This document shows positions 11,134 through 17,874 of a DNA stretch of 64,000 bases, in pieces; the stretch's first letter is position 1, and every line of letters starts with the position of its first letter. The stretch is from Microcystis elabens FACHB-917 (GTDB lineage Bacteria > Cyanobacteriota > Cyanobacteriia > PCC-6307 > Cyanobiaceae), in the NCBI RefSeq assembly GCF_014698445.1, contig NZ_JACJSZ010000003.1:124001-188000 (forward strand), in the 5' to 3' direction. The notes beneath the pieces were generated by a model, which was given only the letters and a program-made list of their open reading frames with translations, did no database searches and was not told the origin of the DNA. The position numbers and the translations under genes are program-made.

Positions 11134-11913
11134 TCAGACAACTGTGGTGCGGATGGACTCAGTCTTTGAGACCTTGATACGCTTCCGAAGTTTATGGCTG
11201 TAGCCGAAAGCTGCTCCGAGGCCGAGGATGGGTAGCGGGGCTGGAACGGCTGGAACGTTAGTGACTCTTAGACTTGACACTGGATGGTCAGAACCGCATG
11301 TAGAAATACCTGTACATTGGACATCGCTAAAATTCATCCAGCCAGCGATAGTTTGATCTGCGCTTGCTTCAGAGAAATACTCGATACCAGCTATAGGGCC
11401 TCGCTTATCACGAACGAATACACCAAAGAAGTTCTGTGGCTGAGCACCAAGTGGAACAGGGTTTGCCGAAAGATCCAGTGTCAAACTAAATGAACCATTA
11501 ACATTATCAACGACAAAGCTTGGAATCGCACCCGTGCGTGGATTATAATGATCTTCCTCTATAATGCCCGGATCTTCATTGATCGGCATCAAGCCGCCCG
11601 GCATTCCAGGCGCGAGTCGTATATATGTTCCACTTTCGCTAAAATCACCAAAATAAAGGGGCGTAGGCCATATTTCAAAGCTATTAGGATCAAATGTTCC
11701 CCCCCAAGATATTGAACTTATCCCTGCTGCGGGTGGGTCAGCCATGAGCAGAAAACAAGCTACCTTCCAAAAACCCGGAGCAAGCTTTGTGCAATGCTTA
11801 GTTGCATCTACGCTTGCCTTACCTTCTTTTACTAGAACTGCGTGAGCAGGGTTACTTATGGCCGTAAAGACCATAACAGAAGATAGAAACAGAAAAATGT
11901 TCCGAAAAATCAT
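11134..11913 (-). CDS. PEP-CTERM-like exported protein (cassette)
   Basis: 259 residues from the ATG at 11913, which starts a signal peptide (NIFLFLSSVMVFTAISNPAH, ending AHA). The mature body (for example ILGLGAAFGYSHKLRKRIK preceded by VPAVPAPLP) ends in the same sorting module as the protein at 9614-10525: proline-rich motif, short membrane stretch, basic residues, and the tail KVSKTESIRTTVV. Export and exosortase-type anchoring or release are inferred from this module. The rest is beta-rich with no recognised domain. It sits between attC site 4 (upstream) and attC site 2 (downstream), so it is one cassette. Confidence 0.75.
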   Translation of the reverse strand: MIFRNIFLFLSSVMVFTAISNPAHAVLVKEGKASVDATKHCTKLAPGFWKVACFLLMADPPAAGISSISWGGTFDPNSFEIWPTPLYFGDFSESGTYIRLAPGMPGGLMPINEDPGIIEEDHYNPRTGAIPSFVVDNVNGSFSLTLDLSANPVPLGAQPQNFFGVFVRDKRGPIAGIEYFSEASADQTIAGWMNFSDVQCTGISTCGSDHPVSSLRVTNVPAVPAPLPILGLGAAFGYSHKLRKRIKVSKTESIRTTVV

Positions 11914-11995
11914 GACTGTCCAATCAGAATTCACCAATTTTATTAGGGATATTCGGCTGTAGTTGGGGATGTCACAAAAATTTGCATCTCGATCC

Positions 11996-12080
11996 TTCGA
12001 ACGCTCAAGATCAGCGGCGAGCACAAGATGGTCGACTTGGACACTCTACTGATCTCGTCCGCTGGATCTTGATGTTGGGC
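11996..12080 (-). repeat. attC-like integron recombination site 4
   Basis: An 85-bp site with different arms from sites 1-3. Minus direction: R'' GCCCAAC (12080-12074, a perfect RYYYAAC), arm CAAGATCCAGCGGACGAG (12071-12054), arm CTCGCCGCTGATCTTG (12021-12006), R' GTTCGAA (12002-11996). The first arm has two extra unpaired bases, C and A, relative to the second, which is the extrahelical-base pattern of attC. The azoR stop codon is 10 nt before R''. Confidence 0.8.
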
Positions 12081-12090
12081 TGCTCGTCAA

Positions 12091-12711
12091 CTACCAGGAT
12101 GACAAAAAGCTCTTAACTTCGCCTTTGGCCTTGTCAATACTGCTGCGCCGAAACTCCTCTCCCAAGTCAAGGCCACATGCATGAATAAAGTTAATGTCAG
12201 AAACTCCCATGAACTGGAATGCATACCTTAGCCCAGGCTCTTGTGCATCCCATCCGTGGTAGGGCGAGTTTGAGCCATACTCAACGCCGCGAGCGGTGAT
12301 AAATAGAACCTTTTTCTCTTTTGCAAGCCCTTGGTAGCATCCGTGATCAGATGTAAATGTTCGACCAAAGCGAACAAGATTATCGATGTAGGCTTTAAAG
12401 CTGGATGGGATTCCGAAATTATACATCGGAACGCTGTATAAACATCTGTCTGCGGCAAGGAACTCGTCTACCAATATGTCGGACAGTTCAAGCACTTGAC
12501 GCGCCTCCGCGGTCAATGCATCCCTTGGGGTAAAATCTGCGGCAATCCATTCTTCTGTGATATGAGGTATATACGTGTTCCTCAGGTCGCGATATATAAC
12601 ATGATCGTCAGGATGGTTCTCCTTCCATGCTGCAATGAAGGTGCTGGCAAGTAGTCGCGAGCTGGAATTCTCGCCGCGAGGACTTGAGTCAATGTGCAGT
12701 AGCGTTCCCAT
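12091..12711 (-). CDS. azoR: FMN-dependent NADH-azoreductase
   Basis: 206 residues, full length for the AzoR/AcpD flavodoxin-2 family, which reduces quinones and azo compounds with NADH and FMN in the cytoplasm. The FMN phosphate loop is HIDSSPRGENSSSR at the N-terminus; PMYNFGIPSSFKAYIDN is the second FMN-contact segment; GVEYG and PYHGWDAQEPGLRYAF follow as in the family. It is divergently paired with an HxlR regulator across 95 nt, the classical arrangement in which an HxlR protein senses electrophiles or quinones and controls the reductase. It lies between the candidate attI and attC site 4. GC is clearly lower than core genes, consistent with acquisition. Confidence 0.92.
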   Translation of the reverse strand: MGTLLHIDSSPRGENSSSRLLASTFIAAWKENHPDDHVIYRDLRNTYIPHITEEWIAADFTPRDALTAEARQVLELSDILVDEFLAADRCLYSVPMYNFGIPSSFKAYIDNLVRFGRTFTSDHGCYQGLAKEKKVLFITARGVEYGSNSPYHGWDAQEPGLRYAFQFMGVSDINFIHACGLDLGEEFRRSSIDKAKGEVKSFLSSW

Positions 12712-12806
12712 GGACTAGCGTTGGGCCTGCTCAGGACAACGCAAACCTCGCGCCATCCGACGCAAAAGTCAATTGGTTTCCATTTGGTAACTACCTAATC
12801 CGTCCA

Positions 12807-13139
12807 ATGATCAAGCAGATGTGCTGCCCGCTTGAATTATTAATTGGTCATATTTCGGCACAGTGGACGATCTACATCTTGTGGATCCTAAGCTCCCATG
12901 GCGAATTGCACTTTGGTGAACTGAAGCGCAAGGTTGATGGAATATCCACAAAGGTCCTTGCAGATAGATTGCGCTTGCTGGAATCCATTCAGCTTATCGA
13001 CCGTCAAGTTGAGCAAGGCACGGTTCCTAGAGTCGCATATAGATTGACTGAGCGCGGGAAACAGCTTTCTGAGGTTCTTGACAGCCTTTATGAATATGCG
13101 GTGGAATGGTATGGAAATGAGAATACATCTCCCCTGTAG
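12807..13139 (+). CDS. HxlR-family transcriptional regulator
   Basis: 110 residues from the ATG at 12807 (MIKQMCCPLELLIG); an in-frame ATG at 12684 would overlap azoR by 28 nt and add a non-homologous leader, so it was not used. This is a winged-helix MarR-like protein: CPLELLIGHISAQWTIYILW is the HxlR signature start with a conserved cysteine (C6/C7), followed by HFGELKRKVDGISTKVLADR (recognition helix) and the wing VPRVAYRLTERGKQL. HxlR proteins often use this cysteine to sense reactive aldehydes, quinones or disulfide stress. It probably controls azoR, transcribed divergently, and itself. Confidence 0.88.
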   Translation: MIKQMCCPLELLIGHISAQWTIYILWILSSHGELHFGELKRKVDGISTKVLADRLRLLESIQLIDRQVEQGTVPRVAYRLTERGKQLSEVLDSLYEYAVEWYGNENTSPL

Positions 13140-13196
13140 GTTTCAGCAGAAAAACTATGTTTCCGCTCTGACTCTGTGGTTTGCCGGCGTTAGTCA

Positions 13197-13349
13197 GCCC
13201 AACACTTTATTGGGTGGTTCCGTGAACCACGGTCCGTCCTCCGCTCTTTTCCGTGAACCACAGTTGTTGCCAATGGCCCATCAGACAAGAATCCTTTCCT
13301 GCACAGCGATCTTAGTTGGAAGGCCAAGTCTTTCGACCGTGGTTCACGG
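13197..13349. repeat. Candidate attI region with three CCGTGAACCAC repeats
   Basis: Between the intI 3' end and the first cassette is a simple-site core GTTGGGC on the minus strand (GCCCAAC at 13197-13203). Next to it are three copies of a 13-15-bp element: CCGTGAACCACGGTC at 13220-13234, CCGTGAACCACAG at 13251-13263, and the inverted copy GACCGTGGTTCACGG at 13335-13349. An attI carries one core and extra integrase-binding repeats and lacks the attC hairpin, which fits. A small CCCAA/TTGGG stem overlaps the core. The same repeats could instead be remnants of an unrelated inverted-repeat element. Confidence 0.45.
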
Positions 13350-13374
13350 GTCCGATAACCACATGTAGCCATGA

Positions 13375-14346
13375 CTACATCAAGTCTGCTGGACTGCAGA
13401 CACCGAGTGGCCCCCTATTCAGAACATGGGTGTAGATCATGGTGGTGCTCACGTCCTGATGGCCGAGCAGTTCCTGGATCGTGCGGATGTCCTGGCCCCG
13501 TTCCAGCAGGTGGGTCGCGAAGGAGTGGCGGAAGGTATGGCAACTGGCCGCCTTGGTGACGCCCGCCTCGGCCACGGCCCGCTTCACGGCCTTCTGCACC
13601 ACGCTCGGATCGAGGTGGTGGCGGCCCTGGGTTCCTGAGTCTCGGTCTCGCCAACGGTTCTGTTGGGGAAACACCCACTGCCACGCCCACTCCCGATCCG
13701 CGTTCGGATACTTCCTCGCCAGGGCACAGGGCATCAGCACCCGGCCCCAGCCCGCCGCCAGATCACCCTGATGCAGGTGGCGCACCTTCCGCAGATGCTC
13801 CTGCAGCTCGGGCAGAAGGCTCTTGGGCAGCAGCGTCAGCCGGTCCTTGCCGCCCTTCCCGTCACGCACCGTGAGCTCACGCCTTTGAACATCCAGGTCT
13901 TTCACCCGGAGGCGCAAGGCTTCCATCAACCGGAGCCCGCTGCCATACAGCAGCCCCACCACCAGGGCCGCCTCGCCCTCCAGCCGGTGTCGCACCGCCC
14001 GCACCTCCTCTTCGCTGAGCACCACCGGCAGCCGGCGCCTTGTCCGCGCCCGCACCACACCCTCCAGCTTCAGATCCCGCTCCAGCAGCTCCCGGTACAG
14101 AAACAGCAGCGCCGCCAGTGCCTGGTTCTGGGTGGAGGCGCTCACCTGCAGTTCCACCGCCAGGTGGCTCAGGAAGGCGTTCACCTCGGCGCTGCCCATC
14201 TCGCGCGGGTGGCGCCTGCTGTGAAACCGGAGGAATCGCCGCAGCCACTGCTCATAGGTGTTCACGGTGCGGCGGGCGTAATGGCGCACCTGCAGCTCCT
14301 CGCGGTAGCGCTGGATCAGGCCTGGGGCACGGCTGGCGTCGGCCAT
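13375..14346 (-). CDS. intI: Integron integrase (tyrosine recombinase)
   Basis: 323 residues from the ATG at 14346; the longer frame to 14472 adds unsupported sequence. N-terminal SAM-like DNA-binding domain ([20 protein letters not shown]), then the catalytic domain with R in [20 protein letters not shown]-x-x-R in [16 protein letters not shown], and the H and Tyr nucleophile in [20 protein letters not shown]. The block [16 protein letters not shown] is the additional domain found only in integron integrases and absent from XerC/D. The gene is complete with all catalytic residues. It reads in the same direction as the cassette array beyond its 3' end, unlike class 1 integrons. A toxin-antitoxin operon is divergent upstream. 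Confidence 0.96.
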   Translation of the reverse strand: MADASRAPGLIQRYREELQVRHYARRTVNTYEQWLRRFLRFHSRRHPREMGSAEVNAFLSHLAVELQVSASTQNQALAALLFLYRELLERDLKLEGVVRARTRRRLPVVLSEEEVRAVRHRLEGEAALVVGLLYGSGLRLMEALRLRVKDLDVQRRELTVRDGKGGKDRLTLLPKSLLPELQEHLRKVRHLHQGDLAAGWGRVLMPCALARKYPNADREWAWQWVFPQQNRWRDRDSGTQGRHHLDPSVVQKAVKRAVAEAGVTKAASCHTFRHSFATHLLERGQDIRTIQELLGHQDVSTTMIYTHVLNRGPLGVCSPADLM

Positions 14347-14418
14347 GGGCTCGAGACTATGGGGGGTTTCTTGAGGGTTCCCCAGCCGGGACCACTCCCC
14401 ATCCCCACGCGTCCTAAA

Positions 14419-14439
14419 CTGTACAGAACCCATGTACAG
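14419..14439 (+). promoter_or_regulatory. Inverted repeat operator for toxin-antitoxin operon
   Basis: A perfect 7-bp inverted repeat, CTGTACA and TGTACAG, with a 7-bp spacer, lies 10 bp before the antitoxin ATG at 14449. Type II antitoxins usually bind such palindromes to repress their own operon. It lies between divergent intI and the operon, so it could also affect intI. Confidence 0.5.
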
Positions 14440-14448
14440 AAGCCTTCC

Positions 14449-14703
14449 ATGCCGCGCGTTTCGGTGACCCACCTGCGCCAGAACCTGCCGGCCTGGCTCA
14501 AGCGCGTTCAGGCCGGGGAAGCCATTCAGGTCACATCACACGGGCGGGTGATCGCCCGCATCGAGCCGGAACACGACCCGGCCGAGGAAGCCCGCCGCTG
14601 GCTGGAAGGGCTGGGCGGCAGCGTCACCCTGGGGGATGTGGTCGCCCCGATCGCCGCTGGCGACGCCGATCTCGAGGGCGCCGGTGATGCTGACCATCTG
14701 TGA
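14449..14703 (+). CDS. Phd/YefM-family antitoxin
   Basis: 84 residues. The N-terminal half is the Phd/YefM DNA-binding fold: [20 protein letters not shown], then [14 protein letters not shown], the family's conserved strand-turn-strand. The C-terminal part ([20 protein letters not shown]) would wrap around the toxin. The stop overlaps the start of the PIN toxin gene by 17 nt, as expected for translational coupling. It neutralises the toxin and probably represses the operon through the palindrome at 14419-14439. Confidence 0.88.
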   Translation: MPRVSVTHLRQNLPAWLKRVQAGEAIQVTSHGRVIARIEPEHDPAEEARRWLEGLGGSVTLGDVVAPIAAGDADLEGAGDADHL

Positions 14704-15088
14704 CACCCATGTCCTGCTGTTCTGGGCCCATGAGCCGGCCCGGCTCTCCCGCCGCGCCGCGGCGGCACTGGAGCAGGGGCGCGCCCAGGGTCAGCTGGCC
14801 ATCGCCGACATCAGTCTCTGGGAGCTGGCCCTGCTGCACGAACGCGGACGCCTGAGCCTGCCGGACGCCGTGCCCCCGGCCCTCTACCTGCGCCGCCTGC
14901 TCGAAGCCCTGCGGCTGGAGGTGCTGCCGATCACCGCCGAGATCGCCCTGCTCTCCCGTGGCCCCCAGTTCCGCCACGGCGACCCGGCCGACCGGCTCAT
15001 CGGCGCCACGGCCCTGCAGGGCCGCCGGCCCCTGATCAGCGCCGACGAGAAGCTCCGCGCCATTCCGGAGCTGGAGACGATCTGGTGA
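14687..15088 (+). CDS. vapC: PIN-domain toxin (VapC family)
   Basis: 133 residues from the ATG at 14687 ([17 protein letters not shown]); the longer frame to 14636 would extend through the antitoxin gene. This is a PIN-domain RNase: the first acidic residue is D6 in [10 protein letters not shown], the second group is DISLWELALLHERGRL (E), and the third is HGDPADRLIGATAL (D-x-x-D). All metal-binding acids are present, so it should be active. PIN toxins of this type usually cut tRNA or rRNA. It overlaps the next gene (GNAT) by 4 nt (GTGA), suggesting one transcript. Confidence 0.9.
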   Translation: MLTICDTHVLLFWAHEPARLSRRAAAALEQGRAQGQLAIADISLWELALLHERGRLSLPDAVPPALYLRRLLEALRLEVLPITAEIALLSRGPQFRHGDPADRLIGATALQGRRPLISADEKLRAIPELETIW

Positions 15089-15990
15089 GCGCCCCCTACC
15101 GGCCCGACGCCTCCCCCCTCACCATCCGCCCCCTGCAGAGCGCCGACATCCCCACCGTCACCGGCTGGGCCCGGCGGGAGGGCTTCGCGCCGGGGGTGGG
15201 CGATGTGGCCATCTACCGCCAGACCGATCGCCAGGGCCTCTGGGTGGGCTGGCTCGGCGACGAGCCGGTGGGGTGCATCGCCGGGGTCCGCTACAACGCC
15301 GCCTACGGCTTCATCGGCCTGTTCCTGGTGGTGCCCGCCCAGCGGGGCCGGGGCTACGGGGTGCAGCTGTGGCAGCAGGCGCTGGCCCATCTGGCCGACG
15401 TGCCCTGCATCGGCCTGGAGGCCGCCCCCGACCGGATCGACGACTACGCCGGCTGGGGCTTCGCGCCCGCCTCCCCCACCACCCGCTGGCAGCGACTCGT
15501 CGCCACAGGCAACCCAGTCCCGCCGCCCGCCACGCCGGAGCCCCCCTGGTGCCTGCTGGAGGGCGGCGCCATCCCGGCCGCCGCCGTGCAGCGCTTCGAT
15601 GCCGAGCGGGAACCCTCGCCCCGCCCCCACTTCCTGCGCCAGTGGCTGCGGCATCCGGCCGGCACGGTGCTGGCCCTGGTGGATCGGGCCGGCGCCTGTC
15701 ATGGCTTCGGCCGGGTGCGGCCCTGCCTCCTTTCCGATGGCGAGGGCTGGCGCGTCGGGCCCCTGGTGGCGGACAGCCCCGCCGCCGCCCGGGCCCTGCT
15801 GGAGGGCCTGCTGCAGCGCCATCCCGGCAAGGTGCTGATCGATGCCCCGGGCGCCAATGCCGCCGCCGCGCCGCTGCTGTCGTCGCTGGGCTTCACCCCG
15901 GCCTCCCGCACCCAGCGCATGTACCGGGGGGTGCCTCCGGCGGTGTCGCTGGCGGACGTGTACGGGCTGGCCTGCCTCGAGCTGGGCTGA
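15085..15990 (+). CDS. GNAT-family N-acetyltransferase
   Basis: 301 residues starting at a GTG that overlaps the toxin stop. The N-terminal half is a GNAT domain with the acetyl-CoA loop in VVPAQRGRGYGVQLWQQAL (Q/RxxGxG/A motif) after the strand FIGLFLVV. The C-terminal half (about residues 150-300) is a second, more degenerate GNAT-like fold of the YitH/HolE type (VGPLVADSPAAARALLEGLL). The substrate is unknown. Tight coupling to the toxin gene suggests it was acquired together with it or later fused into its operon. It is high in GC like the host, unlike the integron cassettes. Confidence 0.82.
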   Translation: MSAPYRPDASPLTIRPLQSADIPTVTGWARREGFAPGVGDVAIYRQTDRQGLWVGWLGDEPVGCIAGVRYNAAYGFIGLFLVVPAQRGRGYGVQLWQQALAHLADVPCIGLEAAPDRIDDYAGWGFAPASPTTRWQRLVATGNPVPPPATPEPPWCLLEGGAIPAAAVQRFDAEREPSPRPHFLRQWLRHPAGTVLALVDRAGACHGFGRVRPCLLSDGEGWRVGPLVADSPAAARALLEGLLQRHPGKVLIDAPGANAAAAPLLSSLGFTPASRTQRMYRGVPPAVSLADVYGLACLELG

Positions 15991-16038
15991 TCGCCGGCGC
16001 GCCCCCAGCCCAGCGATGGCTCCCCTACCTTCGATGCC

Positions 16039-16815
16039 ATGCCGTCGCGCCCCACCTCCCCCGTCCCCGGCCTGGTGCTGCTGTCGCTGGCCCTGGCGGC
16101 GCCTCTGGCGGCCCGGCGCCTGCAGGCCGCGCCGATCCCCCTGATGGAGCCGGCGGGCATGGAGCTGCTGGTGGCCAGCGGCGAGCGGGCCGACTACGGC
16201 CCACTGGCCGAGCAGTTCCTCACCCAGGCCAACCTCGCCTACTGCGGTGTGGCCAGCGCAGCCATGGTGCTCAACAGCCTGGCCGTGCCCGCCCCCGCCG
16301 TGCCGGGCTACGGCCGTTACCGCTTCTGGACCCAGGAGAACGTCTTCGAGGTGCCGGCCGGCCGCACGGTGGTGAGCGCCGAAGTGGTGCGGCGCCAGGG
16401 CATGACCCTGGCCGAGCTGACCGGCCTGCTGGCGGCCCACGGGGTGGCGGCCGAAGCGATCCACGGCGACCAGCTCAGCCTCGAGCAGTTCCGCGCCCTG
16501 CTGCGGGCCAACCTCAGCCAGCCCGGCGACCGCCTGCTGGCCAACTACCTGCGCCCCTCCCTCGGCCAGGCCGGCGGCGGCCACATCGCTCCGCTGGCCG
16601 CCTTCCATGCCCTCTCCGACCGGGTGCTGATCCTCGATGTGGCCCGCTACCGCTACCCCTCGGTGTGGGTGCCGGTGGCCGACCTCTGGAAGGCGATCCG
16701 CACCCTTGATTCCACCTCGGGCCGCAGCCGCGGCCTGGTCACGATCCGGCGGCTGTCGGCGCCGCAGCAGCATCCACCGCCTCCAGGAAGCGTTCCGCCA
16801 CCCGGTCCCAGCTGA
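16039..16815 (+). CDS. Phytochelatin synthase-family cysteine protease
   Basis: 258 residues with an N-terminal signal-like segment (LVLLSLALAAPLAARRLQA). The papain-like phytochelatin-synthase core is present with its catalytic triad: C69 in LAYCGVASAAMVLNSL, H182 in GGGHIAPLAAF, and D200 in LILDVARYRYPSVWV. Bacterial members are single-domain like this one and mostly hydrolyse glutathione to gamma-glutamylcysteine, or conjugates of it; true phytochelatin synthesis is weak. It may serve glutathione turnover or metal handling outside the cytoplasm. Its last 77 nt overlap the convergent glycosyltransferase gene. Confidence 0.88.
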   Translation: MPSRPTSPVPGLVLLSLALAAPLAARRLQAAPIPLMEPAGMELLVASGERADYGPLAEQFLTQANLAYCGVASAAMVLNSLAVPAPAVPGYGRYRFWTQENVFEVPAGRTVVSAEVVRRQGMTLAELTGLLAAHGVAAEAIHGDQLSLEQFRALLRANLSQPGDRLLANYLRPSLGQAGGGHIAPLAAFHALSDRVLILDVARYRYPSVWVPVADLWKAIRTLDSTSGRSRGLVTIRRLSAPQQHPPPPGSVPPPGPS

Positions 16816-17854
16816 ACGGGCCCACGTGCCCGCGGCCGCAGGCGCGGCAGCGGGCCTGCAGCACGGGATCGGTGAGCAACTTGAGCAGAGCCTCGGCCAG
16901 GGCCGCCGGATCCCGCGGCGGCACCAGCAGCCCGGCGCGGCCGTGGGGAACCACCTCGGGGATCGCCGTGGCCGTGGTGCTCACCACCGGCAGGCCGCTG
17001 GCCATCGCCTCGAGGAACACGATGCCGAAACCCTCCTGGATCGAGGGCAGGCAGAACAGGGCGCTGCGGCGGTACCAGGCCCGCACGTCGCCGTCGTCGG
17101 CAAGGGCCCCGAGCAGCTGAACCACCGCCCCCAGCTCCAGGCGCTCCACCAGCTCCCGCAGCGCCCGGTGCTCCGGCCCGTCGCCGATCACCACCAGCCG
17201 GGCGCTGGGCAGCCGCTGGTGCACGGCCGCAAACGCCGTGATCAGATCGGCCACCCGCTTGCGCGGGTACTGGCGCGCCACGCACAGCACCGTGTGGGGC
17301 TCGCGGGCCCCATCCAGGGCAGCCAGGGCGGCGGGGTCGTCGCCGGCGGGATTCCAGAGGCCGGTGTCGATCCCCTCCGGCACCAGCCGCAGCCGCTCGG
17401 GCGGCACCCCGTAGTGGGCTTCGATGCGCTCGCAGCAGTAGCGGCTTGTGGAGAGCACCAGGGGCGCCCGGCGGGCATTGAGCCGCTCCAGCCGCGACAG
17501 TCCCCACAGCATCCGCCGTGGCCAGCCGCTCTCGCAGCGCGACTCCTCCGCCAGCACCCCCTTGATGCAGCACACGTAGGGCACCGGGCAGCGGTGCGCC
17601 ACCCGCACGCCGTCGATGTCGAAGCCCACCACCAGGTCGTAGCGGCCTGATGCGGCGGCCAGGCGCTTGGGCAGGGTGAGGTTGAACCAAAGGCGGCGCA
17701 GCAGCAGGTTGCGGGGCCAGGCCCCCTCGGGCACCAGCCGCTCCACCGTGTGGCCCCGGGCGATCAGGGCTCCGGCCAGGCCGCCGATAGCGGCCGCCGT
17801 GCCGCTGCCCTCGGCCACCTCCTGCAGCCAGGAATCCAGGAAGGCGATGCGCAT
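16739..17854 (-). CDS. GT4-family glycosyltransferase
   Basis: 371 residues, GT-B fold. N-terminal Rossmann part begins MRIAFLDSWLQEVAEGSG; the C-terminal part has the nucleotide-sugar site of GT4 enzymes: VLCVARQYPRKRVADLITAF, RLVVIGDGPEHRAL, and the E-x7-E motif in PSIQEGFGIVFLEAMASGLP. It would transfer a sugar to a surface polysaccharide or glycolipid; acceptor unknown. It lies between purF and the convergent phytochelatin synthase gene, inside the island. Its 3' end overlaps that gene by 77 nt, which allows antisense interference between the two transcripts. Confidence 0.9.
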   Translation of the reverse strand: MRIAFLDSWLQEVAEGSGTAAAIGGLAGALIARGHTVERLVPEGAWPRNLLLRRLWFNLTLPKRLAAASGRYDLVVGFDIDGVRVAHRCPVPYVCCIKGVLAEESRCESGWPRRMLWGLSRLERLNARRAPLVLSTSRYCCERIEAHYGVPPERLRLVPEGIDTGLWNPAGDDPAALAALDGAREPHTVLCVARQYPRKRVADLITAFAAVHQRLPSARLVVIGDGPEHRALRELVERLELGAVVQLLGALADDGDVRAWYRRSALFCLPSIQEGFGIVFLEAMASGLPVVSTTATAIPEVVPHGRAGLLVPPRDPAALAEALLKLLTDPVLQARCRACGRGHVGPFSWDRVAERFLEAVDAAAAPTAAGS

Positions 17855-17874
17855 GCTGGGGCCGGCCGCCGGGC

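Noticed and set aside
12720-12726. GTTGGGC just upstream of azoR as an attC core
   Set aside because: No hairpin arms lie next to it on either strand; likely chance.
12684-12806. Longer start for the HxlR regulator
   Set aside because: It overlaps the azoR start and adds residues that do not resemble the family.
13197-13372. Full attC between intI and the first cassette
   Set aside because: There is no second GTTRRRY-type box with pairing arms; the repeats fit attI better.
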